A stretch of DNA of 64,000 bases from Actinokineospora diospyrosa (GCF_024171925.1 NZ_JAMTCO010000006.1:434001-498000), one strand, 5' to 3'. Positions 50,338 to 59,309 are shown, counted from the first letter of the stretch. Notes: generated by a model not told the origin, from the sequence alone. Made by a program: numbers and translations.

Positions 50338-50730
50338 CGGAGCAGCCCCGCTTGCGCGGGGAGGACGCCAGCACATCGGCTGAGATCGAGGACTGCCGAG
50401 GAACAGCCCTGCTCACGCAGGGAGGACCCGCTACTGCCTACCGGTGCAGGCAGCCTCGTGGGAACAGCCCCGCCCGTGCGGGGAACGCATCCCACATGCC
50501 GATCCCGGTAGTCGGGACAGGAACAGCCCCGCTTGCGCGGGGAGCACGACTCAAGACCGCTCTCGATCTCGCCGAGGTCGGGAACAGCCCCACCTGCGCA
50601 GGGAGGACGACACCGACTGGGCGTTCCTGCTCGACACCGCGGGGACAGCCCCGCCTGCGCGGGGAGGACCCGAGTCCGGTGCTGCCCGAGTAGCGGTGGC
50701 AGGGAACAGCCCCGCTTGCGCGGGGAGGAC
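50338..50730 (-). CRISPR. Type I-E CRISPR array, seven repeats
   Basis: Seven 29-base repeats at 50338, 50399, 50460, 50519, 50580, 50641 and 50702 alternate with six spacers of 32 bases (one about 30). On the + strand each reads GGAACAGCCCCGC-TTGCGCGGGGAGGAC-like. The reverse complement starts GTCCTCCCCGCG and ends GGGGCTGTTCC, the usual orientation of actinobacterial I-E repeats with a CCCCGCG/CGCGGGG hairpin, so transcription is probably on the minus strand. The repeat at 50702-50730 is taken as intact; most others carry changes (for example 50400-50427 in both stem arms, 50461-50488 at its 3' end, 50581-50608 in the stem). No cas gene is adjacent; the I-E operon is 15 kb away. Confidence 0.9.
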
Positions 50731-50970
50731 ACTTGCTGACCTGCTGGTTTACCCACGCGAGGGCGATTTCCCATTCACTTTGGCTTGGATGGCGTGCGTC
50801 GGGTGCAGGAGTCGTGGCTGGCGGCGGTGCCCCGGCCAGTGCTTGTGTGAGGTCGTGAGCTCCTTGAGTTGCGTTAACCGATGAGCGCGGTGGTCTAGAG
50901 GTTAGGCCAGCCGCAGTGTAGGTGGGTGAATGCGGTGGGTGAGTGCGTCTGTGTCATCCCCAGGTGTGGC
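50731..50970 (-). promoter_or_regulatory. Presumed CRISPR leader region
   Basis: No gene is present in these 240 bases. The part nearest the array (50731-50800, CTGGTTTACCC, TTTCCCATTCACTTTGGC) is AT-richer than average and borders the best-conserved repeat, as a leader should. A stretch near 50886-50905 (GGTGGTCTAGAGGTTAGGCC) superficially resembles a tRNA D-arm but no tRNA fold follows. Confidence 0.5.
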
Positions 50971-52467
50971 CTACTTGGCGCGACAAGCCAGGTGCAGGGC
51001 CAGGCGGACCTCGGGGTCCGACAAGTTCGCCCCCAGCAGTTCCTCGATCTTGCTGAGCCGCTTCACCACCGTGTTGCGGTGGATGCCGAGGCGAGCGGCC
51101 GTCGAGGTGGCGGAGGATTCGAGGTCCAGGTAGGTCTCCAGGGTCCGAGCAAGGTCAGCGTTGGCGGGGGAGAGCAGTGCGCCGAGCATGCGCTGCGATC
51201 GCGCGCGCACGTCCTCCGAGGTAGCCGCAGCGAGAAGGCGCCGGACACCGGCCTCGTCGGCGAACTCCACTCGTTGACGACCGCGGGCGGAGCCTGCGAA
51301 CCGGCTGAGCTCCTGCGCCTCGACCAGGGTCTCGACCAGGCCGGGAGCTCCGAGCAGCGGCCGCCCGACCCCGGCCACCAGGTTCGAGTCAGGGACGAGC
51401 GGCAGGACCGCGTTGAGCGTGCCGACGATGTCGCGGCGTCGTTCTGGGGTCGCCTCGGTGCCGTCGGTGATCCACGTCGACCAGCCGTCTCCCCGTTCCA
51501 CCAGCGGACCGGTGAAGTGCAGGGCGTCGCGAACGTCGCGAGTCCTCGACCGCACGTCTTCGGGAGCGGACCCGCCGACCAGGAGGAGGTGCACCCCGAT
51601 GTGCCACCCCTCCAGTTGCCACCCCGCCGCGACCGCCTGGCTGAGGACGCGTCGGGGGACCTGCGGACCCGAGCTGAGCAGTTCAGCAAGCACAGTCGAG
51701 TGGAATGTCGCGTCGCGCTCGGCCCGGAGTCGCTCGGTGGCGGCCCACGCGGTGATCGAGCAGGCAGCGAGGTTCAGCGCGCTCTCGATCTTGACGGCGG
51801 TGTCGTCGCCTATCTCGCCCGTTTCCGCGACGAGCCACAGTCGCGGTGGTTCACGGTCGCCGACCTTGATGGGGACCAGACACGTGAACCCGTCGCCGTC
51901 CCGCCAGGTCTTCGTCCCCCCGCGGGTGTCGATGTGCAGGGGGCGCCGAGGTTCGGTTCCCGCGAGGACAACGTGCTCGGCCCCCACCAGCGCGGTACGA
52001 ACCCCAAGCTCGCTGTTCAACAGCTTGACGACACTCTTCGCGTCGCCAACGCCGTGGAGACGCTTTGCCAGTCGCGCCAACACAAGTCCGTGCTCAGACG
52101 CTGGCTCATGGATCCGCACCCACAGTCTTCGCGCTGTCTCAAGTGGATCGCCTTCGATCACCGCGAGGGGCAGGGCGAGGCGCTCGGCGAGAACCGTCGT
52201 CGAGGAGAGGAGTCGTCGCGGGGTGTCGACCGCCGTGACGACAAGGCTCGCATCGCGGTCGTGCACTCGGCGCAAGAGCAGTTCGAGCTCATAGCCCTCA
52301 AGTGCTCCGGTGACCACGATCGCTCCGCGTGGCACCTCCGGTGTTCGCCCGGGCGCGAGGGCAAGCACCTCCGACGGGACTGTGTCCAGATTGGACGACC
52401 CGCCGACCACCGTGGCGGCGTTGAGCGGTTCCTCGGCGAGCAGGTTTCGCACCGACGGTCTGGCCAT
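50971..52467 (-). CDS. PucR-family transcriptional regulator
   Basis: A 498-residue regulator of the PucR/CdaR group. The N-terminal PucR domain is about 1-130 (SVRNLLAEEPLNAATVVGG, GAIVVTGALEGYELELLLRR). A GAF-like middle follows, and the C-terminal HTH_30 domain ends DLESSATSTAARLGIHRNTVVKRLSKIEELLG (about 450-485). PucR proteins regulate purine or other ring-nitrogen catabolism. It starts one base after the stop of the DUF917 gene on the same strand, so it is co-transcribed with it and probably controls both arms of the divergent catabolic module. Confidence 0.92.
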   Translation of the reverse strand: MARPSVRNLLAEEPLNAATVVGGSSNLDTVPSEVLALAPGRTPEVPRGAIVVTGALEGYELELLLRRVHDRDASLVVTAVDTPRRLLSSTTVLAERLALPLAVIEGDPLETARRLWVRIHEPASEHGLVLARLAKRLHGVGDAKSVVKLLNSELGVRTALVGAEHVVLAGTEPRRPLHIDTRGGTKTWRDGDGFTCLVPIKVGDREPPRLWLVAETGEIGDDTAVKIESALNLAACSITAWAATERLRAERDATFHSTVLAELLSSGPQVPRRVLSQAVAAGWQLEGWHIGVHLLLVGGSAPEDVRSRTRDVRDALHFTGPLVERGDGWSTWITDGTEATPERRRDIVGTLNAVLPLVPDSNLVAGVGRPLLGAPGLVETLVEAQELSRFAGSARGRQRVEFADEAGVRRLLAAATSEDVRARSQRMLGALLSPANADLARTLETYLDLESSATSTAARLGIHRNTVVKRLSKIEELLGANLSDPEVRLALHLACRAK

Positions 52468-53505
52468 CTACAGCCTCACATAGTCGAGTGAGTAGCCGAA
52501 AGCGCGCGGGTTCACCAGGGGGAGCGCGTCCTCTTCGAGCCACCTGGCAGGCGCGGCGAGGGCGAGAACGTGGACCTCGCTCCCGACCGACGCGCGCTCC
52601 GCCTGGATCGGCCGCAATGATCTCTGGTCGAGCAGGCAGATGATGTCCGGCGTGGTCGCGACCGGTATCCCGTCGTCGATGACCACCAGGAACTCGCTCT
52701 GCATCTCGACCCTGAGCGCACGCTGGTCGTCGGCGGTGCGCAGCGTCAGACTGCCCGCGCCGAACGACGAGCCGTGCCGCCACTCGACCTCGATCACCCG
52801 CCCCGACGCGAGGTGCCGCGCCCCGTCGACCGGCGGCTTCGCAGAAGAGTTGACCTCCAGCAGCGCCGTGCCGAGATCGGTCGCCGCGCGCAGTGTGCCC
52901 GCCACTCCGTGTTGCCGTACCTGGGCGATGGGAAGCCGATAGCCCGCGAAGCTCGCCCATCCGCCGAGTAGCGCGGTGTTCGCCCGGAGTAACCGCTCTG
53001 CCTCCGATGGCGGCCCGGTGTCGATGCGGACAAGGGTTCCGCTGGTGTCGATGAGCGAGAACGGGGACATGCTCAACCCGGCGGCGGTGTACGTCGTTTG
53101 GTCGAGCCGCGGCAGTGCCCGACCCATCCCGCTGACGTCCAACAAGGGCGTGCCGGTCTCGGCCGCGACCAGGATGCCAGCGAACGCGTTGGCCCCGGCG
53201 CCCTCATACCCGGCGACCAGATGTGGTCCGCCCTGGTCCGAGACGAGACTGGCGAACGCGTGGGTGAACTCCCCGCCGCCCATGGGTTTCTCGGCGAACG
53301 CCGTGATCGCCCCGACGAGGCCGATGTGGATCACGGTGACGTCGTCCGGGGCCTCACCTGGTGAGAGCACGGTGACGGGCCCGTGCTGCTGCAGTGCTCG
53401 TTCGGCGAGCATGCGGAACAGGGTGGTCTGGCCCCCGCCGCCTGACCCCAACAACGCCGCGCCCAGCTCTAGTGCGGGCAGCGTTTCACGGTCGATCGTC
53501 CACAT
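52468..53505 (-). CDS. DUF917 (S-methyl thiohydantoin desulfurase-like) protein A
   Basis: A 345-residue protein of the DUF917 family. The N-terminal glycine-rich motif ALLGSGGGGQ is followed by the conserved central stretch PHLVAGYEGAGANAFAGILVAAETGTPLLDVSGMGRALP and VVIDDGIPVATTPDIICLLD near the C-terminus. DUF917 proteins occur with HyuA/HyuB-type hydantoinases; characterised relatives desulfurate S-methyl thiohydantoin. It is divergent from the permease gene and continues into the PucR gene. It is a diverged paralogue of the protein at 56630. Confidence 0.88.
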   Translation of the reverse strand: MWTIDRETLPALELGAALLGSGGGGQTTLFRMLAERALQQHGPVTVLSPGEAPDDVTVIHIGLVGAITAFAEKPMGGGEFTHAFASLVSDQGGPHLVAGYEGAGANAFAGILVAAETGTPLLDVSGMGRALPRLDQTTYTAAGLSMSPFSLIDTSGTLVRIDTGPPSEAERLLRANTALLGGWASFAGYRLPIAQVRQHGVAGTLRAATDLGTALLEVNSSAKPPVDGARHLASGRVIEVEWRHGSSFGAGSLTLRTADDQRALRVEMQSEFLVVIDDGIPVATTPDIICLLDQRSLRPIQAERASVGSEVHVLALAAPARWLEEDALPLVNPRAFGYSLDYVRL

Positions 53506-53721
53506 GGGCGTGTGTCCGTAAGTCAGCGCGGTAAGCGAGTTGGCCCACGGAGATTACTCCGGTTGCCACCGCCTGAGGCTAGCAGCGAAGAGGGCATGTT
53601 GCACTCCTCGATCCCAACCGAACGGACACATTGCACACTGCGCGGTGGACGATCTGCGGCCTAATCTCTGGCTCTCGGTGAGCCGCATCACAGGCTGACC
53701 CGGAACTCAGGAGGGTCAGCC
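53506..53721. promoter_or_regulatory. Divergent control region of the hydantoin-type module
   Basis: A 216-base region between the DUF917 gene and the permease gene. TTGCAC occurs twice, 32 bases apart (53599-53604 and 53631-53636), in the similar contexts CATGTTGCAC and ACATTGCAC. This paired motif is a candidate PucR site. CAGGAGGG lies seven bases before the permease ATG. Confidence 0.4.
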
Positions 53722-55047
53722 ATGTCATCCACCCAGGGAGTCGACGACTACGCACTGGAACGCGTGCCCGCCAAGGCCCGCTACTCGTGGTGGTCGGTCT
53801 GCGTCCAGCGCTTCGGTCAGCTCTCCTGCCTCTCGCAGTTCCTGATCGGGGCGACGCTGGGCTTCGGGATGTCGTTCTGGTCGGCCGTCCTGGCCATCAC
53901 GCTCGGGTCGGTGATCCTGGAGGTCGTCGCGATCTTCACCGGCATCGCGGGTCAGCGCGAGGGCCTCTCCACCTCGGTGTTGACCCGGTGGACGGGCTTC
54001 GGCCGCTACGGGTCGAGCCTGGTCGGGTTGGCCATCGCGTTAAGCCTGATCGGTTGGTTCGGTGTGCAGAGCGCCATCTCCGCGCGCGGCCTCACCGAGC
54101 TGATCGGCATCCTCCCGACCTGGGGCTGGGCGCTCGTGTTCGGGATGGCCGTCACGGGGATCGTGATGTACGGGTTCGGCTCGATGGCGTGGACGGCCTA
54201 CATCACCGTTCCGGCGTTCCTGCTGCTCGCGGGCTACGCGGTGATCAGCGAGCTGTCCAAGCACTCCCTGTCGGACCTGGTCAACTCACCCGCGCCGGGA
54301 CCGCAGATCAGCCTCGCCGCGGGCACGACGCTCGTCGCGGGCGGCTTCATCGTCGGCATGGTCATGACCCCCGACATGACGCGGTTCAACCGCTCGACGG
54401 GCGATGTCGTCAAGCAGACCTTCGTGGGCGTGACGATCGGCGAGTACGTGATCGCCCTGGTCGGCGTCCTGCTCGCGCACGCCGTGGGCACCAGCGACAT
54501 CATCGGCATCGTGACCTCGAGCGCGGGTCTGCTCGGGACCCTCATCATCGTGGCCAGCACAGTCAAGATCAACGACTGGAACCTCTACTCCGCCTCGCTC
54601 GGCGTGGTCAACTTCGGCAAGACCGTCTTCGGGGTCAAGCTCCACCGAGGACTCGTCACGCTGACCGTAGGCGGCATCGGCAGCGTCCTGGCCGCCGCGG
54701 GCATCCTCGAGAGTTTCACCGACTTCCTGATCGTGCTCGGTGTGGCTTTCCCGCCGCTCGCCGGGATCATCATCGCCGAGTACTTCTTCGTCAAACTATG
54801 GCGCTCAGACCTGGACGAGTCCGGTGACGACCTGCCCGCCAGTTGCCCCACCTGGGTTCCCACCACCCTGGTCGTCTGGGCCCTGTCCTGGGGCGTCGGG
54901 TACTACCTGGACTTCGGCATCGCCTCGATCAACGCGCTCGTCACGTCCTTCGTCCTCTACCTGATCGCAGGCAAGCTGGGCTTGGTGCGGCCGCTGGGCA
55001 TATCGCGAACCGAACCAACCCGCCTGGCCGACGACCAGCACGCCTGA
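53722..55047 (+). CDS. NCS1-family nucleobase/hydantoin permease
   Basis: A 441-residue membrane protein with about 12 helices, of the cytosine/purine/hydantoin (NCS1, CodB-like) family. The motifs are RYSWWSVCVQRFGQLSCLSQFLIGATLGFGMSFWSA at the first helix, GQREGLSTSVLTRWTGFGRYGSSLVG, and MTPDMTRFNRSTGDVVKQT in the middle loop, as in CodB. It imports a ring-nitrogen substrate with a cation. The ribosome site is CAGGAGGG. It is the first gene of the + strand arm, followed 15 bases later by the HyuA-type gene. Confidence 0.92.
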   Translation: MSSTQGVDDYALERVPAKARYSWWSVCVQRFGQLSCLSQFLIGATLGFGMSFWSAVLAITLGSVILEVVAIFTGIAGQREGLSTSVLTRWTGFGRYGSSLVGLAIALSLIGWFGVQSAISARGLTELIGILPTWGWALVFGMAVTGIVMYGFGSMAWTAYITVPAFLLLAGYAVISELSKHSLSDLVNSPAPGPQISLAAGTTLVAGGFIVGMVMTPDMTRFNRSTGDVVKQTFVGVTIGEYVIALVGVLLAHAVGTSDIIGIVTSSAGLLGTLIIVASTVKINDWNLYSASLGVVNFGKTVFGVKLHRGLVTLTVGGIGSVLAAAGILESFTDFLIVLGVAFPPLAGIIIAEYFFVKLWRSDLDESGDDLPASCPTWVPTTLVVWALSWGVGYYLDFGIASINALVTSFVLYLIAGKLGLVRPLGISRTEPTRLADDQHA

Positions 55048-55062
55048 CCCCGGGGGACCGCA

Positions 55063-56640
55063 ATGCGAATCGGAATCGACGTCGGCGGCACCAACACGGA
55101 CGCCGTCCTCATGGACGCCCGCCGCGTGCTGGCCGAGGTGAAGACCTCGACGACACCCGACGTGACCTCGGGCATCGTCACCGCGATCGCCGAACTCAGG
55201 AAGGCGTCGCCGTTCGACCCCCTGGACGTGCAAGCGGTGATGATCGGCACGACGCACTTCATCAACGCGATCGTCGAGGCGAACAGGCTGGCCCCCACGG
55301 CCGCGGTCCGCCTGGGTCTGCCCGCGACCCGGGCCCTCCCGCCGCTGGTCGGGTGGCCCGACCACCTGGTGGCGGCGATCAAGGGGGAGGGCTACCTCTG
55401 CCACGGCGGGAACGAGTACGACGGTCGACTGATCAGCCACCTCGACCGCGACGAGATCAAGCGGGTCGCCGACGACATCGCGCTGAAAGGGATCCGCAGC
55501 ATCGCTGTGTCCTCTGTGTACTCACCGGCGAACCCCGAACTGGAGGTCGAGGTCGGCGACATCCTGTCCGAACACATCCCCGGCGTGGCGGTGAGTCTCT
55601 CCCACGAGCTCGGCCGGATGGGATTGCTCGAACGGGAGAACGCGACCGTCATCAACGCTTGTCTGCGCGAGCTCGCGGGCCACATCTGCGACGGGCTCTC
55701 CGGCGCGCTGACCGACGCGGGGATCCGCGCTCCGCTGTTCCTCAGCCAGAACGACGGAACGCTGATGGACGTGGACTTCGCCCGCCGCTACCCGGTGGCG
55801 ACCTTCGCGTCGGGACCGACGAACTCGATGCGCGGGGCCGCCTTCCTGTCAGGACTCGGTGACTGTGCGGTCATCGACGTCGGCGGGACAACCAGCGACA
55901 TCGGCATCCTCCAGAACGGCTTCCCCCGCGAGGCGACGACCGAGGTCAGCGTGAGCGGGATCCGCACCAACTTCCGGATGCCCGACGTCCTGTCCATCGG
56001 CATCGGCGGAGGCAGCCGCGTCCGCCTTGGTGAGCCCACCGTCGGCCCGGACAGCGTCGGGTACCGCATCCGCCAGGAAGGGCTCGTGTTCGGTGGTGAC
56101 ACCCTCACCGCCACGGACATCGCCGTCGCCGCCGGGATCGCGGAGATCGGCGACCCCGACCTGGTCGCCCACCTGGATCGGTCCCTCGTCGACGCCGTGC
56201 TCGCGCACATGTCGCGGGAGATCGCCTCGGCCGTCGACCGCATGCGGACCAGCGCGACCCCGCTCCCCGTGGTCGCCGTCGGCGGCGGCAACATCCTGGT
56301 ACCCGACGTGCTCGAAGGATCCGGGAAGGTCCACCGGCCCGAGCACTCCGGCGTCGCGAACGCCATCGGTGCCGCGATCGCCCAGGTGGGCGGCGAGGTC
56401 GACCGGATTTTCGCGGTCGCTTCCGGAACCCGGGAAACGGTCCTCGACGCCGCGAAGCAGGAAGCCGTCGATCGGGCCGTCGCCGCGGGCGCGCGCCCCC
56501 AGACCGTCCAGATCGTCGAGGTCGAGGAGGTCCCCCTGGCCTACCTCCCCGGGAACGTCACGCGCATTCGCGTCAAGGCCGTGGGAGACCTCGTCTTCGA
56601 ACCCGCGCTCACCGACACCGGAGCCCGACGTGCCCACTGA
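55063..56640 (+). CDS. hyuA: Hydantoinase/oxoprolinase-family HyuA subunit
   Basis: A 525-residue ATP-dependent hydantoinase/oxoprolinase alpha-type subunit. Its actin-like ATPase starts MRIGIDVGGTNTDAVLMD, and the second phosphate motif is CAVIDVGGTTSDIGILQNG near 272. SIGIGGGSRVRLGEPTVGPDSVGY near 310 is the family signature. It lacks a fused or adjacent HyuB; instead a DUF917 gene overlaps its 3' end by 11 bases. Many short HyuA-like proteins are paired with DUF917 proteins rather than HyuB. The substrate is unknown. Confidence 0.92.
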   Translation: MRIGIDVGGTNTDAVLMDARRVLAEVKTSTTPDVTSGIVTAIAELRKASPFDPLDVQAVMIGTTHFINAIVEANRLAPTAAVRLGLPATRALPPLVGWPDHLVAAIKGEGYLCHGGNEYDGRLISHLDRDEIKRVADDIALKGIRSIAVSSVYSPANPELEVEVGDILSEHIPGVAVSLSHELGRMGLLERENATVINACLRELAGHICDGLSGALTDAGIRAPLFLSQNDGTLMDVDFARRYPVATFASGPTNSMRGAAFLSGLGDCAVIDVGGTTSDIGILQNGFPREATTEVSVSGIRTNFRMPDVLSIGIGGGSRVRLGEPTVGPDSVGYRIRQEGLVFGGDTLTATDIAVAAGIAEIGDPDLVAHLDRSLVDAVLAHMSREIASAVDRMRTSATPLPVVAVGGGNILVPDVLEGSGKVHRPEHSGVANAIGAAIAQVGGEVDRIFAVASGTRETVLDAAKQEAVDRAVAAGARPQTVQIVEVEEVPLAYLPGNVTRIRVKAVGDLVFEPALTDTGARRAH

Positions 56641-57730
56641 CATCACCCTCACCGACCTGCCCGATCTCGCCCGAGGAGCAGCATTGCTCGGCACCGGTGG
56701 GGGCGGAGACCCCTACATCGGCCTGCTCCTGGTCAGCGAGGAGCTGCGCCGCGGCAGGACCATCACACTCCTTACCACCGACGAAGTTCACGACAACGAC
56801 CTCGTCGTGGCGAGCGCCTTTATGGGAGCACCCACCGTCGTCGTGGAGAAGATCCCTTCTGGGGACGAACCCGTCACAGCCCTGCGCACGCTGGAGAAAC
56901 GCCTCGGACGCACGGTCGACGCGATCATCCCCATGGAATGCGGCGGCCTCAACTCGATGATCCCGCTCCTGGTCGCCGCCCGTGCTGGCATCCCGATCGT
57001 GGACGGCGACGGCATGGGCCGGGCGTTCCCCGAACTCCAGATGGAGACTTTTGGCGTGTACGGGGTGGCGGGATCTCCAATCGCCATCTGCGACTCCAAC
57101 GGCCACACAACCGTCATCGACACCGGGACCGACAACAAGCAGATGGAATGGCTCGCCCGCGGCGTGACGATCCGCATGGGAGGCGTGTCCTACATCGCGG
57201 AATACCCCATGACCGGCGCCGAAGTGCGACGCACAGCCATTCCCGGCACGATGAGCCTGGCGCTCAGGCTCGGTCGATGCATCCGCGAGGCTCGAGAGCA
57301 ACACCAAGACCCCTTCGAAGCGCTCAGCCGAGCCCTGGAGCGGTCCATCTACGGGAGCGGTCGCGTCCTCCTGGAGGGCAAGGTCATCGACGTCGAACGC
57401 CGGAGCTCCGACGGCTTCGTCCGAGGCACCGCCACCGTGAGCTCCTTCGACGGCGACACCGCGGTCACCCTCACCTTCCAGAACGAACACCTCGTGGCCC
57501 ACCACAACGGCCGCGTCCTGGCCATCGTCCCCGACCTGATCTCAGTCCTGGACGCCCAAACCGCCAACCCCATCACCACCGAATCCCTCCGCTACGGCCA
57601 ACGCGTCAAGATCTTCGCCATGTCCACCCCCGCGATCATGCGCTCCCCGGAGGCCCTCGAGGTGTTCGGCCCCCAAGCCTTCGGCCTCAAGGACCCCTGG
57701 ACCCCGGTCGAGGAACTCACCTCGATCTAG
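56630..57730 (+). CDS. DUF917 (S-methyl thiohydantoin desulfurase-like) protein B
   Basis: A 366-residue DUF917 protein. It starts with ALLGTGGGGDPYIGLLLV, and its core is PMECGGLNSMIPLLVAARAGIPIVDGDGMGRAFPELQM, the best conserved part of the family. The C-terminus has RVLAIVPDLISVLDAQTANPI. The GTG start overlaps the hyuA stop by 11 bases, so the two are coupled. Compared with paralogue A it has the family's canonical ECGGLN and DGDGMGRAFPE, and A deviates (EGAGANAF, DVSGMGRALP), so B is the more likely enzyme and A may have a different substrate or be regulatory. Confidence 0.92.
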   Translation: MPTDITLTDLPDLARGAALLGTGGGGDPYIGLLLVSEELRRGRTITLLTTDEVHDNDLVVASAFMGAPTVVVEKIPSGDEPVTALRTLEKRLGRTVDAIIPMECGGLNSMIPLLVAARAGIPIVDGDGMGRAFPELQMETFGVYGVAGSPIAICDSNGHTTVIDTGTDNKQMEWLARGVTIRMGGVSYIAEYPMTGAEVRRTAIPGTMSLALRLGRCIREAREQHQDPFEALSRALERSIYGSGRVLLEGKVIDVERRSSDGFVRGTATVSSFDGDTAVTLTFQNEHLVAHHNGRVLAIVPDLISVLDAQTANPITTESLRYGQRVKIFAMSTPAIMRSPEALEVFGPQAFGLKDPWTPVEELTSI

Positions 57731-57762
57731 CCTGGTTGACACCAGGAGCTGCCACGCGATAG

Positions 57763-57796
57763 TGCAGGCGCCGACGCGGCCGTGTCGGCGCCTGCA
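57763..57796 (+). terminator. Hairpin terminator of the hydantoin-type operon
   Basis: A 13-bp perfect stem (TGCAGGCGCCGAC and its complement) with an 8-base loop lies 32 bases after the stop at 57730. Confidence 0.82.
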
Positions 57797-57849
57797 TCCG
57801 CGTCGCTGGGACCGGATCCTGCGGCGGTAGATCTGATACGCTCGCCGCG

Positions 57850-57903
57850 ATGAACCTCTACGTGAACAGAACGGGGGTCTCGTTCGCCAAAGGTGAGTGC
57901 TGA
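57850..57903 (+). CDS. Putative 17-codon leader ORF, coupled to the next gene
   Basis: The frame MNLYVNRTGVSFAKGEC ends in a TGA that shares its A with the ATG of the 449-residue gene (TGATG). Its last codons contain AAAGGTGAG, the ribosome site of that gene, so translating the peptide would occupy or expose it. It may be an upstream regulatory ORF. There is no runs-of-one-codon attenuator signature. Confidence 0.35.
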   Translation: MNLYVNRTGVSFAKGEC

Positions 57904-59252
57904 TGCACCCTTTGACAGCGAGCGAGAACCTCCGGCTACTTTCTTGGTCGCACGTGCGCGAGTTCGCCGTGCCGCCATCGATGATCGAGGTCGCGACCGC
58001 CCGGCGGGTGGCGGGTGATTGGGCGGGGGCCTGCGCCGCCGCGCGGGTTGATGTCGACCTAGACCTCAGAGCCGTACGACGTGATCATGGTGGGGAGTTC
58101 GCGGCGCGGGTCCGTGCGGATCTCCGCCACCTGGCGCCTGACCTGCTTCGTTGGCACTATCCGCGGATCGACCCGAACGGTCTGCTGAGACCGGGGCTCA
58201 CGGTCTCGCTGGCTCGGTATGAGCCAACGGCAGAGGGCGACGCGGTGCACTTGGTGGCGCGAACGCCGCCTGCGTGGGCGGCTGCCGGTCAGCGGATCAG
58301 CCTCGCCCTGTGGGAGCCGTCCAAACCGGGAACGGGCGCTGGCGACCATCCCCATCCACGCCCTGACCGGCGGTTTCGCCTGGATCTGCACCGTCACCTG
58401 TGGGACGTGCGCAGATCCGGCGAACTGGGGGAGCGGTCGGGAGTCGAGCAGTGGCCCGCAGGTGGTGACCCTCCTGAGGGGCAACGGATTTCCGGGCTGT
58501 CGGCATGTGCTGTGCACCGGTGGGCGGCTGAAGCCGCGTTGTTGCTGCGCAGCGACGAAAGTGCCGATCAGACCGTCACCGTGCTGCTCGGCTTCCGGCG
58601 TCGATTGTTGGTGAACCTGCTGCCGGGAAACGGGATCACGGTGACTCGGCCGAACACCCGGACTCGTGCGTACCCGATTCTGCCGGACGCTGCGACGTGG
58701 GTTCTCCCGGATCTCGAGCTGCTCAACGCGGGACTGATCACCGCGGACCGGTTGCACCCGCTCGTCGCGGCGGCCCTCCTGCCGGGACGCAGACCTAGTG
58801 GCGTGTCCCGGAACCCGGACCGCTCTGTGCGTTCCCGCCTGGTCGAGTGTCGTGGCGCCATGCATCGGATCGACGTAGTGAATGGCGTGCTCGCACCGCT
58901 AGACCACGACCCCGACGAGATACGCCGCGAGGAACTGCTGGCGGCACTGGGCGGTACCGCTTTGCCTTGCCTGCAAGCGATCGCCGAAACGCACCGGCGT
59001 CCGGACACTCTCGACGACATTCGCGCCCGGCTCGACCACGGCGACACCGCGGGCGCTCTTGCTGCCGTCGAACACCTGCTCGGACCGAGCGCCCTGCTTC
59101 CCAGTGGCGCACTGCGTGATCACCTGGAAAGGGCGGCTCGCCGCCAGGTCCTTCACGGGTGGTACCGCGCCGAACTCGTCGTCCAGGGACTCACGGAGTC
59201 CACAGAGCACATAAGCCGTCGCGACCGTTCCCGTCGCATGGCTTCGCGCTAA
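57903..59252 (+). CDS. Unrecognised 449-aa protein, first gene of a MoxR-VWA operon
   Basis: A cytoplasmic protein of 449 residues. The N-terminus (SENLRLLSWSHVREFAVPPSMIEVATARRVAGDWAGACAAARVDVDLDLR) is a helical segment, and the rest is rich in Arg, Leu and Asp with few Lys. There is no P-loop, zinc motif or membrane helix. It overlaps the leader ORF by one base and lies 57 bases before the MoxR-type ATPase. Genes at this position in MoxR-VWA clusters often encode the third partner of the complex, but the family could not be named. Confidence 0.65.
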   Translation: MHPLTASENLRLLSWSHVREFAVPPSMIEVATARRVAGDWAGACAAARVDVDLDLRAVRRDHGGEFAARVRADLRHLAPDLLRWHYPRIDPNGLLRPGLTVSLARYEPTAEGDAVHLVARTPPAWAAAGQRISLALWEPSKPGTGAGDHPHPRPDRRFRLDLHRHLWDVRRSGELGERSGVEQWPAGGDPPEGQRISGLSACAVHRWAAEAALLLRSDESADQTVTVLLGFRRRLLVNLLPGNGITVTRPNTRTRAYPILPDAATWVLPDLELLNAGLITADRLHPLVAAALLPGRRPSGVSRNPDRSVRSRLVECRGAMHRIDVVNGVLAPLDHDPDEIRREELLAALGGTALPCLQAIAETHRRPDTLDDIRARLDHGDTAGALAAVEHLLGPSALLPSGALRDHLERAARRQVLHGWYRAELVVQGLTESTEHISRRDRSRRMASR

Positions 59253-59309
59253 CACACCCGCTTCTCTTCTGGCCGACACGGCCCTGACTCGACCCCCAGG
59301 TGATCAAGC

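Noticed and set aside
50301-50884. Frames on both strands across the CRISPR array
   Set aside because: They translate repeats and spacers (periodic 61-base pattern) and are not proteins.
50881-50935. tRNA-like segment GGTGGTCTAGAGGTTAGG
   Set aside because: Only a D-arm-like stretch; no acceptor, anticodon or T-arm pairing could be built.
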